Assembly: GCA_017618935.1 (NCBI GenBank)
Contig: JAFZTG010000191.1
Span: forward strand, 1-9,865
Reading direction: 5' to 3'
DNA length: 9,865 nt
From: Bacteroidales bacterium
Lineage (GTDB): Bacteria; Bacteroidota; Bacteroidia; Bacteroidales; UBA1715
The notes beneath the pieces were generated by a model, which ran no database searches, was not told the origin of the DNA, and saw nothing but the letters and a program-made list of their open reading frames with translations. A program made the position numbers and the translations under genes. Positions 1-6,664 of the stretch are shown here, in pieces; position 1 is the first letter of the stretch, and each line of letters begins with the position of its first letter.

Positions 1-42
1 ATTTTTCCCTTTCTTTTTCTCATTCTGCCCCAAATGCACGTC

Positions 43-80
43 TTTTCGAGCGGAGCGAGAAATCTCTATATGTATTTCTC
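43..80. repeat. Intergenic repeat fragment with short inverted repeat
   Basis: The stretch at 43-65 (core TTCGAGCGGAGCGAGAAATC) resembles, from memory, a short intergenic repeat of the form TTTCGAGCGnAGCGAGAAATC seen many times in Bacteroidetes and other genomes. Directly visible are two GAGCG units in a row and an inverted repeat, GAGAAAT at 57-63 and ATTTCTC at 74-80, with a 10-nt loop. No U-tract follows, so it is a poor terminator. Only one copy is present here, so its repeat nature is recalled rather than shown. Confidence 0.4.
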
Positions 81-100
81 AAATTTAAAAATCGGGAATC

Positions 101-130
101 TTGCGGAATATAGAATAAATACTATCTTTG
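101..130 (+). promoter_or_regulatory. Bacteroidetes-type promoter for the RhuM-family gene
   Basis: TATCTTTG at 123-130 is a perfect match to the Bacteroidetes -7 consensus TAnnTTTG. A TTG at 101-103 lies 19 nt upstream, the usual distance for the -33 element. The predicted transcription start is a few bases after 130, giving a leader of about 20-25 nt before the ATG at 160. It is the best two-element promoter in the window. Confidence 0.65.
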
Positions 131-159
131 GGCAACCAATTTATAAAGAGTAGTAATCT

Positions 160-1044
160 ATGAAAAATGAAATGGATTCAAGCCCAAAAAGCGAAATAAT
201 CTTGTATCAACCCAACGAAACGGTGTCGTTGGAGGTGCGGTTAGACGAGGACACGGTGTGGCTGTCTCAAGCCCAGATGGCAGAGCTGTTTCAAACAACA
301 CCTCAAAATATTACGCTTCACATCCGAAATGTGTATAAAGAAGGTGAATTGGAAATCCTATCAACTTGTAAGGATTTCTTACAAGTTCAAAAAGAAGGGA
401 ACCGAATTGTAAAAAGGGTACAAAAACTCTATAATCTTGATGTGATTATTTCTGTCGGATATAGAGTGAAATCAATGCGTGGTACGCAGTTTCGTCAATG
501 GGCGTTAAAAGTCTTGAAAGACTATTTGCTCAAAGGGTATTCTGTAAATCAACGTTTTGAACGATTAGAACACCGTATGTATGAAGCAGAAAACAAAATC
601 GACTTTTTTGTCCGTACTGCGTTGCCACCAGTTGAAGGACTGATGCACGAAGGACAGATTTTCGACGCCCGTGTCTGTGTGGAGAATCTTATAAAACAGG
701 CAAAGCGGGAAGTTGTTATGATTGACGGCTACGTTGACGCTGCAACTTTCGAAATTCTTGATGTTCGGCAGAAAGGCGTTTCTGCAACGATTTATACGGA
801 ACGGATTGGAGAATCATTGTTGAGAATCAAGGAATTGCACGATTCGCAATATACCGACAAAACAATAGAATTGAAAAAATATGCCGAGAACTTTCACGAC
901 CGTTTTCTCATAATTGACGATGTGGTCTATCATTTCGGTGCAAGTTTCAAAGATTTGGGCAACCGCCTGTTCGCATTCAACAAAATGGGATTGGACAAGA
1001 ATCTGATTCTTTCGGCTGTGAAAGGTAAATTTGCGAAACCGTAG
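160..1044 (+). CDS. RhuM-family protein with C-terminal phospholipase D-like domain
   Basis: A 294-residue protein of the virulence RhuM family. The N-terminal half (about residues 12-140) has the family signature: a predicted DNA-binding segment with WLSQAQMAELFQTTPQNI at 34-51, then YNLDVIISVGYRVKS at 91-105 and RGTQFRQWA at 107-115. A short helical linker follows at about 128-150. The C-terminal half (about 165-294) looks like a single phospholipase D-like unit. HDRFLIID at 246-253 fits HxKxxxxD with arginine for lysine, and a GAS follows six residues after the aspartate, where HKD proteins have GS. The name comes from a Salmonella pathogenicity-island gene, but the biochemical role is unknown; such genes are often in accessory regions. 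The start is supported by the promoter at 101-130, and two terminator-like hairpins follow. The family call is firm; nuclease activity is inference and the K-to-R change may weaken it. Confidence 0.85.
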   Translation: MKNEMDSSPKSEIILYQPNETVSLEVRLDEDTVWLSQAQMAELFQTTPQNITLHIRNVYKEGELEILSTCKDFLQVQKEGNRIVKRVQKLYNLDVIISVGYRVKSMRGTQFRQWALKVLKDYLLKGYSVNQRFERLEHRMYEAENKIDFFVRTALPPVEGLMHEGQIFDARVCVENLIKQAKREVVMIDGYVDAATFEILDVRQKGVSATIYTERIGESLLRIKELHDSQYTDKTIELKKYAENFHDRFLIIDDVVYHFGASFKDLGNRLFAFNKMGLDKNLILSAVKGKFAKP

Positions 1045-1112
1045 GCGTTTCGGTACGGTAATCATCGTCTCTACAAATCGTTGCAAATGAAAATGTTACA
1101 AAATCAAAGTTC

Positions 1113-1132
1113 GTCGCAAGGCGGCCTTTTTT
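1113..1132 (+). terminator. Short terminator-like hairpin after the RhuM-family gene
   Basis: GTCGC at 1113-1117 pairs with GCGGC at 1121-1125 (one G-U pair) around a 3-nt AAG loop, followed by CTTTTTT at 1126-1132. The stem is only five pairs, so it may be weak. A second hairpin lies about 55 bp downstream. Confidence 0.45.
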
Positions 1133-1179
1133 AATGCGTAATGCGCAAATTAATGCATAATTCACAATGCATAATGCAC
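1133..1179. repeat. Three 14-nt imperfect tandem repeat units
   Basis: Units are AATGCGTAATGCGC (1133-1146), AATGCATAATTCAC (1152-1165) and AATGCATAATGCAC (1166-1179). The last two abut and differ at one base; the first differs from the third only by A-to-G at two positions and is separated by 5 nt. The array lies between two terminator-like hairpins. Similar A/T-rich AATGCATAATTCA-type intergenic repeats are, from memory, common in Bacteroidales. No function is assigned. Confidence 0.7.
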
Positions 1180-1187
1180 AATTAAGT

Positions 1188-1214
1188 GATTCTCGTGAGG
1201 GAGTCCCTTTTTTT
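1188..1214 (+). terminator. Rho-independent terminator-like hairpin
   Basis: GATTCTC at 1188-1194 pairs with GGGAGTC at 1199-1205 (seven pairs, two of them G-U) around a GTGA loop. CC and seven Ts follow at 1206-1214. It probably ends transcription from the RhuM-family gene and insulates the downstream secreted-protein pair. Confidence 0.55.
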
Positions 1215-1233
1215 ATTCGCCGACTTTTTTTAT

Positions 1234-1263
1234 TTTGCATATGTTTTTGGTTTGTACGTTTTG
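1234..1263 (+). promoter_or_regulatory. Possible imperfect promoter for the secreted-protein pair
   Basis: TACGTTTTG at 1255-1263 is one base longer than the Bacteroidetes -7 consensus TAnnTTTG. TTTG at 1234-1237 lies 17 nt upstream as a possible -33 element. The position, between a terminator and the ATG at 1306, suits a promoter, but the match is imperfect and other T-rich near-matches lie close by. Confidence 0.3.
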
Positions 1264-1305
1264 AAATTTGAATTCGGTATGTTTTTGACCATTAGACCAT
1301 TATTT

Positions 1306-2646
1306 ATGAAAAAATTGAATCTAACATTACTATTCTTATTTGCTCTCACACTTATGTCGTTTGCACAACTGACGAAAAAAGAATGGAGATTGTATCATAA
1401 GAATTGGCATCGGCAATTCCCCAAATATAGCAATTTTATGAAAAGTAGAACCGAGTATAGACGAGTTTTAAATATGTCCTATGATGAATATTGGAAAGAA
1501 GACCGTTTGGTTACTGGACATTTAAAAACGGATATTGATAGTATTTATGTAATTTTTGAAAATAAAAACACAGATTCTATAAAGTCGCCTATATATCAAG
1601 GAAAATTACGGTGCTTGAATGGTATTGCTTTAAGCAATAAAAAATTCAATTATGAGACAAAATCATTTGAAAATGTTGACAATTCCCAAATAACGCGAAT
1701 TCTTATTTCGTATTATGATTCATCAAAATGTATTCCGACATTGTTTGAAAAAACGTTGCCGTTTGCTCCTGCTGATTTTCCAAATTTACAAGAATTGATT
1801 TTTTGTTATGGATTTCCTGACCCTGCAAGTTTGACCGAATTTAAGACGATTCGTAGCATTCATTATTGTGGCTACCCTGATGAAATGAGATTCAAACTAC
1901 AAACGGCCCATAAATTTTTTCGGATACCCCAAGAACTAACAGAATTAAAAAACCTGACTCGTCTGGTTATAGAAAATGCTGCTGTAGAATATCCTGATTA
2001 TGTAAAAAACTTTTCAAACTTAAAAATGCTTGTTATTCCTGATAATCTTCTTCCTCTCAGTGACATAAGTGTATTGGCTATACCATCGTTAGAGTATTTC
2101 ATGTATATCTACGATGATTGTCTTAACTGTGGAGGGAATATGTTGTTGGTTTATTTTGATGCGAATATAAAATATGTATATGACACTGACGCTGATGATT
2201 GGATTCTTTCAGGGTTCTACCCAAACCCGACAGAGCAATGTGTTTCTTTTATGGATATTGAGAATATATTAATGCATTGGGGTGACTATCGAATTGAAAG
2301 TAAACAAATTGGTGACACTATCTTTCATCTGTATTATTATGGATTAATTGGAACCTCACCTTTTATTAAGGGAATGACAATTCGAGGTGTACCAGAAGGA
2401 ATTTGGGTTATAGGAGATGGGACTTACGATTTTTCTAATGGTTTTTCCGTTTCCAAATTAGATAAACACTATATTGAAACAGACGGTTTTATATTTTATA
2501 TGGACAAATACTGTCGGCAGTGTTATGATTTATACGACGACAAAGGCAGATTGCTCGCCGCTTACGATAATGGCAAGTTTTTTGGGAAAATGTCGTATAA
2601 AGATACGTTGGATGAATTTATACAAAAATTTGATTTTAAAAATTAA
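1306..2646 (+). CDS. Secreted leucine-rich-repeat-like protein, paralog A
   Basis: A 446-residue protein of unknown function. The chosen start gives a clear signal peptide (KK, a hydrophobic stretch at residues 4-17, likely cleavage after SFA at 18-20). The same frame is open back to 1186, but that extension would run through the terminator hairpin and lacks signal-peptide logic. The mature part has an N-terminal region with DSIYVIF and the strand-like TRILISYY (about 130-137). A leucine-rich-repeat-like middle follows at about 150-270, with units such as FPNLQELIF, LKNLTRLVI, FSNLKMLVI and IPSLEYFMY. The C-terminal module (about 385-446) contains ETDGFIFYMD and KGRLLAAYDNGKFFG. The next gene is a co-linear paralog five bases downstream. 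No catalytic motif, lipobox or obvious type IX sorting domain was seen. LRR fold and export are inferred; ligand binding or surface interaction is a guess. Base composition is lower in G+C than the genes to the right. Confidence 0.75.
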   Translation: MKKLNLTLLFLFALTLMSFAQLTKKEWRLYHKNWHRQFPKYSNFMKSRTEYRRVLNMSYDEYWKEDRLVTGHLKTDIDSIYVIFENKNTDSIKSPIYQGKLRCLNGIALSNKKFNYETKSFENVDNSQITRILISYYDSSKCIPTLFEKTLPFAPADFPNLQELIFCYGFPDPASLTEFKTIRSIHYCGYPDEMRFKLQTAHKFFRIPQELTELKNLTRLVIENAAVEYPDYVKNFSNLKMLVIPDNLLPLSDISVLAIPSLEYFMYIYDDCLNCGGNMLLVYFDANIKYVYDTDADDWILSGFYPNPTEQCVSFMDIENILMHWGDYRIESKQIGDTIFHLYYYGLIGTSPFIKGMTIRGVPEGIWVIGDGTYDFSNGFSVSKLDKHYIETDGFIFYMDKYCRQCYDLYDDKGRLLAAYDNGKFFGKMSYKDTLDEFIQKFDFKN

Positions 2647-2651
2647 CCTAT

Positions 2652-3926
2652 ATGAAAGGGACAATATGTAGAATTTGTACGATGTTGTTTGTTGGTATTT
2701 TCATGTTGTTGTCATCCTATGGACAGAATACCAATAGAAAATATATTCGTCACGACCATTATGAAGATGGTTGGTTGTCGTCGGACAATGACAGCATATA
2801 TGTAATAACTTATGAAGATATAAAAGAATATTGGCAAGATTACTTTTTCAGCATACATTACGGTACGGAGAGATTTAGTCAAGAAGAATATGATTTTAAT
2901 TCAAAATCCTTTAAACGTATTAAAAATAAGGAAGTTACACGGATTTTGATTATATATCCTCCATACTCGAAAAACACAGAAAATTTTCCAAAATCAACTG
3001 TTCCTCGTGATTTGTTTGAAAAAGAATTGCCCTTTAATCCTTCGGATTTTCCAAATCTAAAGGAATTGTTGTTTGTCTGCGGATTCCCTTCCGTTGAAAG
3101 TTTACTTCAATTTAAGGATTTAAGGAGTATATATTATTCAGGATATGGAAATTCTTTTGACGAATATCATATTGTCGATGACAATAATAAAGAAATTGAG
3201 ATTCCTTCTGAGCGTAGAGGATGTGCCTATTTCAAAGTCCCTGAAAGACTTGCGGAAATGCCCAATCTCGTAAGGCTACTAATAGACGAATATTACATAG
3301 AATTCCCATCAAATTTGCACCGTTTCTCTAATGTAAAAATTTTAGCATTAGGGTATGAAATTACTTATAGCCGATACGATTACTTTGACGTATTGGCTAT
3401 GCCGTCATTAACATTTTTGTTTTGTAAATCATGGGAATATAGATATTATAACAGTACTGAGTTTTTCTTCCAATTGTACATAAAAGAAACAGGTGGAGGC
3501 GATGTTAGTACTTTTCTTGAAGCGTTTACAGGAAATTTTAGAACAGAACATGGAGAATGTCCTCCTTATCCCAAAGAGAAAATCAGAGATCATACAAAAA
3601 CATTTGGCGACACTACAGAATACTCCATAATTTTTGCGCAGACGGAAAGTGAATCTCAAGTATTAATACAGGGAACAGCAATTAAGCATATCCCAGTTGG
3701 AGAGTGGATTGTTTTGGGTGAAAAGGTAAATTATTCAGAACGTAAACTTGGAGATATTGAAACAGACGACTACGTTTTTTTCTATGGTAATCGGAATTAT
3801 TCATATCTATATCAAGACGGAAGGTTGTGTGCTGCCTATTTCGATGGAGATTTCATGGGGGAAGAAAACAAAAAAACGCAGTTAGATGAACTTATAAAAA
3901 TGTATGAAAATGACGGATTTAAGTGA
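2652..3926 (+). CDS. Secreted leucine-rich-repeat-like protein, paralog B
   Basis: A 424-residue protein of unknown function, clearly paralogous to the gene before it and probably co-transcribed (five bases between stop and start). A signal peptide is visible: hydrophobic core at about residues 9-22, then SSYGQ at 21-25. The order of blocks matches paralog A: DSIYVIT (47-53), VTRILIIY (95-102), PFNPSDFPNLKELLF (127-141), LRSIYYSGY (157-165), MPNLVRLLI (203-211), FSNVKILAL (225-233), MPSLTFLF (250-257) and a C-terminal module with ETDDYVFFYG (370-379) and DGRLCAAYFDGDFMG (389-403). In the 39-residue block beginning PF.P.DFPNL, 24 positions are identical between the two. Paralog A has a CxxC-type cluster in its C-terminal module (CRQC) that B lacks. 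Low G+C like its partner. No terminator was seen right after it. Role unknown; a surface or periplasmic binding protein is inference. Confidence 0.75.
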   Translation: MKGTICRICTMLFVGIFMLLSSYGQNTNRKYIRHDHYEDGWLSSDNDSIYVITYEDIKEYWQDYFFSIHYGTERFSQEEYDFNSKSFKRIKNKEVTRILIIYPPYSKNTENFPKSTVPRDLFEKELPFNPSDFPNLKELLFVCGFPSVESLLQFKDLRSIYYSGYGNSFDEYHIVDDNNKEIEIPSERRGCAYFKVPERLAEMPNLVRLLIDEYYIEFPSNLHRFSNVKILALGYEITYSRYDYFDVLAMPSLTFLFCKSWEYRYYNSTEFFFQLYIKETGGGDVSTFLEAFTGNFRTEHGECPPYPKEKIRDHTKTFGDTTEYSIIFAQTESESQVLIQGTAIKHIPVGEWIVLGEKVNYSERKLGDIETDDYVFFYGNRNYSYLYQDGRLCAAYFDGDFMGEENKKTQLDELIKMYENDGFK

Positions 3927-4230
3927 AAAAGAATATATGCTATTGGCAAAACTCTCCTGCTGAATATCTAATGATAACAGTACCTGTTGAGTTGGAAGAA
4001 TTTCTATAGGAAATCATAACGCAAAATCGATAGTTTTTATCCGACTTTTTGTATGAATCTATACGGTAAAGAAATTATTAATTGAATATGGATACGTATC
4101 ATAACAATAATTTTACTACTTTTGTGTTGTCTTGAGTTTTTCCCTCAAACTTCTGTATGACAGCGGATTTGTCGGATATTATTCACGATATTGTAAGTCA
4201 AATATTATATAAATTTAATTCTTAATTTTT
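3927..4230. other. Intergenic region with promoter and leader elements
   Basis: This 304-bp gap holds no convincing gene. It contains a perfect 10-bp palindrome GATACGTATC (4091-4100), a -7-like box (4117-4124), a small hairpin TTGAG/CTCAA (4132-4136 and 4144-4148), and two mutually exclusive 4-bp pairings (CTGT 4153-4156 with ACAG 4160-4163, or GACA 4159-4162 with TGTC 4170-4173). A 28-codon frame from GTG 3923 is discussed as rejected. The structures are too small to call a riboswitch. Confidence 0.5.
4117..4124 (+). promoter_or_regulatory. Bacteroidetes -7 box upstream of the DUF1015 gene
   Basis: TACTTTTG at 4117-4124 is a perfect TAnnTTTG match. No good TTTG lies 19-21 nt upstream; that place is taken by the palindrome GATACGTATC (4091-4100), a possible regulator-binding site. 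If used, the leader is about 100 nt long. Confidence 0.45.
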
Positions 4231-5481
4231 ATGCCAGTAGTAAAGCCATTCAAAGGATTTCGTCCGTGTAACGAAGAATTTGCAAAGAAAATAGCGTCAC
4301 GTCCGTACGATGTATTGAACTCAGAAGAAGCAAAGGCGGAAGCCGGCGACAACAAATATTCGTTCTATCACGTAATTAAGCCGGAAATCGACTTGCCAGC
4401 CGATGTTGACTTGCATTCGCAGTTGGTTTACGACACTGCAAAAGCAAATTTGCAGAAGTTGATTGACGAAAAAGTGCTTATTCAGGACGAAAAACCGTGC
4501 TATTACATCTATGCACAAACAATGAATGGCCGTACGCAATATGGTATCGTAGGCGGCGCGTATGTGGCTGATTACGAGAATAATATCATCAAAAAACACG
4601 AACTTACCCGTCCCGATAAGGAAGAGGACAGAAGAAACCACGTTCGTTATACGAATTTCAACGCTGAACCAGTGTTTTTCGCATTCAAGAACAATTTGGA
4701 GTTGGATATGATTATCCACGATGCGATTTTGGTTGAACCTGTATATAATTTCGTGTCGGAAGACGGCGTGGGACATCACGTGTGGGTAATCGACAACGAT
4801 GCAAAGATTAAGAGAATTGAATATTTGTTCGCCAACGAGGTTGATTGCTTGTACGTTGCCGACGGTCACCATAGAACTGCTGCTGCGGCAGGAGTGGGAG
4901 CGGAACGTCGTGCGGCAAATCCTAACCATACGGGCAATGAGGAATATAATTATTTCTTGTCGGTTAATTTCCCTGCTAATCAGTTGACGATTATCGACTA
5001 CAACCGTGTGTTGAAGGATTTGAACGGAATGACACCAGGCGAATTGCTTTCAAAATTGGAAAAATCGTTTGTTGTTGAGAAAAAAGGCGAAGCAATCTAC
5101 AAGCCGAACAAACTTCATAACTTCTCAATGTACTTGGCTGGCGAGTGGTATTCACTGACGGCAAAAGAAGGCACGTTCAACGATGCTGATCCAATCGGGG
5201 TGCTTGATGTGACAATACTTACAGAACAAGTGCTTTCACCATTATTCGACATCCAAGACTTGCGAAGAAGTCAAAGAATTGACTTTGTGGGTGGTATTCG
5301 CGGTTTGGGCGAATTGAAGAAACGTGTTGATTCTGGCGAGATGCAGGCAGCGTTCGCATTGTATCCTGTTTCTATGGAACAGTTGATGAACATAGCCGAC
5401 AGCGGCGAAATCATGCCTCCAAAATCAACGTGGTTTGAACCAAAATTACGAAGCGGTTTGATTTTGCATAGTTTAGTATAA
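4231..5481 (+). CDS. DUF1015 family protein
   Basis: A 416-residue protein of the DUF1015 family (COG4198), full length for the family. Hallmarks seen in order: RPYDVL at 24-29; KKHELTRPDKEEDR at 121-134; YVADGHHRTAAA at 208-219, with DGHHR at 211-215; DFVGG in the last sixth; and MPPKSTWFEPKL near the C-terminus. No signal peptide or membrane segment, so it is probably cytoplasmic. The family has no firmly established function. In many Bacteroidetes it sits, from memory, beside serC and serA of serine synthesis; here it follows secreted LRR-like proteins instead. DGHHR resembles the motif of the ParB/sulfiredoxin superfamily, which includes free serine kinases, so an ATP-dependent or serine-related enzyme is conceivable but unproven. 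The ATG at 4231 fits the family N-terminus; no Shine-Dalgarno is visible. It is likely co-transcribed with the small gene 19 nt downstream. Confidence 0.92.
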   Translation: MPVVKPFKGFRPCNEEFAKKIASRPYDVLNSEEAKAEAGDNKYSFYHVIKPEIDLPADVDLHSQLVYDTAKANLQKLIDEKVLIQDEKPCYYIYAQTMNGRTQYGIVGGAYVADYENNIIKKHELTRPDKEEDRRNHVRYTNFNAEPVFFAFKNNLELDMIIHDAILVEPVYNFVSEDGVGHHVWVIDNDAKIKRIEYLFANEVDCLYVADGHHRTAAAAGVGAERRAANPNHTGNEEYNYFLSVNFPANQLTIIDYNRVLKDLNGMTPGELLSKLEKSFVVEKKGEAIYKPNKLHNFSMYLAGEWYSLTAKEGTFNDADPIGVLDVTILTEQVLSPLFDIQDLRRSQRIDFVGGIRGLGELKKRVDSGEMQAAFALYPVSMEQLMNIADSGEIMPPKSTWFEPKLRSGLILHSLV

Positions 5482-5500
5482 ATTATAAATCTTGATTCCT

Positions 5501-5935
5501 ATGGAGCCCAAGACGAAGAAATATCTCATCATTGGAGGCATAGTAATTTTGTTAGCCATTATCGGAAATTTATCTCGAGAGGAAGAGAAGAAATCTCGGA
5601 CTCCACAGGACGAAAGTGTTTTTATGAAGGAAGAACGTCCATCTATGGTGGATAGTAGAAATCAGTTGTGCCAGAACTGTGACAGTCTTCGGGGCATTAA
5701 GCCAGAACAAAGTCGTAATGACGGTTCCGTGCAGGTTGTGAAGGATTACATAGAAGAAAATGCAAAATATCCGCGAAGTATCCGCTATAAAGAGTGGTCG
5801 AAAGTTACTGATTATGGCGATATGTGGGTTGTTCGGTGTAAGTTTAAAGGCAAAAATTCATTTGGCGAAGTCACCGATAATGATATGTGGTTCTATATCC
5901 AGAATGGCGAGGTTGTAAAAATGTCAACCAAATAG
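5501..5935 (+). CDS. Small membrane-anchored hypothetical protein
   Basis: A 144-residue protein. ATG 5501 is chosen over an in-frame TTG three codons earlier because it gives a compact positive N-terminus (KTKK) followed by one hydrophobic segment (about residues 8-22), either a membrane anchor or an uncleaved signal. A charged, probably disordered stretch follows (about 24-55) with a CxxC (C57, C60). A small C-terminal domain (about 76-144) contains VVKDYIEENAKYPRSIRY, W109VVRCKFKGKNSFGEV and a final FYIQNGEVV strand. That pattern recalls small extracytoplasmic proteins of Bacteroidetes with a KFRGKNSFG-like motif, for which I know no function. It lies 19 nt after the DUF1015 gene and immediately before a shared terminator, so it is probably the last gene of that transcript. 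The domain faces the periplasm if the N-terminus is inside. Confidence 0.7.
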   Translation: MEPKTKKYLIIGGIVILLAIIGNLSREEEKKSRTPQDESVFMKEERPSMVDSRNQLCQNCDSLRGIKPEQSRNDGSVQVVKDYIEENAKYPRSIRYKEWSKVTDYGDMWVVRCKFKGKNSFGEVTDNDMWFYIQNGEVVKMSTK

Positions 5936-5940
5936 TAATA

Positions 5941-5969
5941 AAAAAGCTACTCGTAAGGGTAGTTTTTTT
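5941..5969. terminator. Bidirectional terminator between convergent genes
   Basis: GCTACTC (5946-5952) pairs with GGGTAGT (5957-5963) around GTAA, with two G-U pairs. It is flanked by five As on the left and seven Ts on the right (5963-5969), so it has a U-tract in the forward direction and a shorter one in the reverse. It lies between the small hypothetical gene and the convergent rnfA stop, and can serve both. Confidence 0.75.
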
Positions 5970-5973
5970 GTTC

Positions 5974-6570
5974 TTATACCAATCCCGAGAATCCCATAAA
6001 TGCCAAGGCCAAAAGTCCTGCCGAGATAAGCGAGATAGGGGTGCCTTGTAGTTTTCTGGGTGTTTCGGTTATTTCCAATTGTTCGCGGATGCCGGCAAAA
6101 AGTACCAACGCAAGTCCGAATGCCAACGAGTTAGCCAACGCAAATACGATTGCCAGTCCCAATGAATTTGTTTCCACAAAACTATATTTGCTTGGTAAAT
6201 CCAATGCCATAATCGACACACCGAGTACACAACAGTTCGTCGTGATAAGCGGTAAAAACACACCAAGCGCTTCGTATAAGGAGTGGGACACTTTCTTTAG
6301 AACGATTTCAACCATTTGTACCAACGAGGCGATAATGAGAATGAAACTGATGGTCTGTAGATATTCCAGTTTAAACGGAATTAGCACATATTGATTCAAA
6401 ATGTACGTAACCAATGTTGCAAGAACCATAACAAACATTACGGCTCCCGACATTCCGATTGCGGTGTTTACTTTTTTAGAAACGCCCAAAAACGGACAAA
6501 TTCCCAAAAATTGACTCAACACTATGTTGTTGACGAATACTGCGGAGATGATTATGAGAAGGTAAGTCAT
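5974..6570 (-). CDS. rnfA: Rnf complex subunit A (RsxA/RnfA), integral membrane
   Basis: A 198-residue integral membrane subunit of the Rnf complex, which moves electrons from reduced ferredoxin to NAD+ and couples this to Na+ or H+ export. The sequence is hydrophobic throughout with about six membrane helices. It matches RnfA strongly: NNIVLSQFLGICPFLGVSKK at 14-33, IPFKLEYLQTISFILIIAS at 64-82, LPLITTNCCVLGVS at 106-119 and a C-terminal LAFMGFSGLV. C25 and C113 correspond to the cysteines that, together with those of RnfE, hold an iron-sulfur centre in the membrane in solved Rnf/Nqr structures. The order G-E-A, the length and the motifs favour RnfA over its relative NqrE; no nqrF follows. 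It is the last gene of the unit, 80 nt after rnfE, with an inverted repeat in that gap, and it ends at the shared terminator. Confidence 0.95.
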   Translation of the reverse strand: MTYLLIIISAVFVNNIVLSQFLGICPFLGVSKKVNTAIGMSGAVMFVMVLATLVTYILNQYVLIPFKLEYLQTISFILIIASLVQMVEIVLKKVSHSLYEALGVFLPLITTNCCVLGVSIMALDLPSKYSFVETNSLGLAIVFALANSLAFGLALVLFAGIREQLEITETPRKLQGTPISLISAGLLALAFMGFSGLV

Positions 6571-6572
6571 GG

Positions 6573-6664
6573 TAATTAAGAATTAAAAATTATGAATTAT
6601 TAGTTATGTTTATGATTTATTGGGTTTTAGCTATTTTTAATTATTAATTTTTACTTTTTAATTA
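6573..6664 (-). repeat. A/T-rich inverted repeat between rnfE and rnfA
   Basis: Arms at 6573-6599 and 6638-6664 are complementary at 23 of 27 positions, with a 38-nt loop. The second arm overlaps the last four codons and stop of rnfE (6651). On the minus-strand transcript it would form a long A-U stem just before the rnfA start at 6570. The arms are almost pure A/T, so chance similarity is more likely than the match count suggests. Confidence 0.45.

Noticed and set aside
1..42. Gene end entering from the left edge
   Set aside because: The stretch is pyrimidine-rich, too short to judge, and shows no recognisable protein end.
1133..1179. CRISPR array
   Set aside because: Units are 14 nt, nearly contiguous, without unique spacers, and no cas genes are present.
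1186..1305. 40-codon N-terminal extension of secreted paralog A
   Set aside because: It begins inside a terminator hairpin, uses T-rich non-coding-like sequence, and would bury a clear signal peptide that starts at 1306.
3923..4009. 28-codon frame from a GTG overlapping the paralog B stop
   Set aside because: It ends in TAG after 28 codons, shows no recognised motif or start signal, and is short enough to be chance. A gene remnant is possible but cannot be supported.
4321..4929. 202-codon open frame antisense to the DUF1015 gene
   Set aside because: It lies wholly within a gene with clear family motifs and gives no recognisable protein; it is a by-product of codon usage on the other strand.
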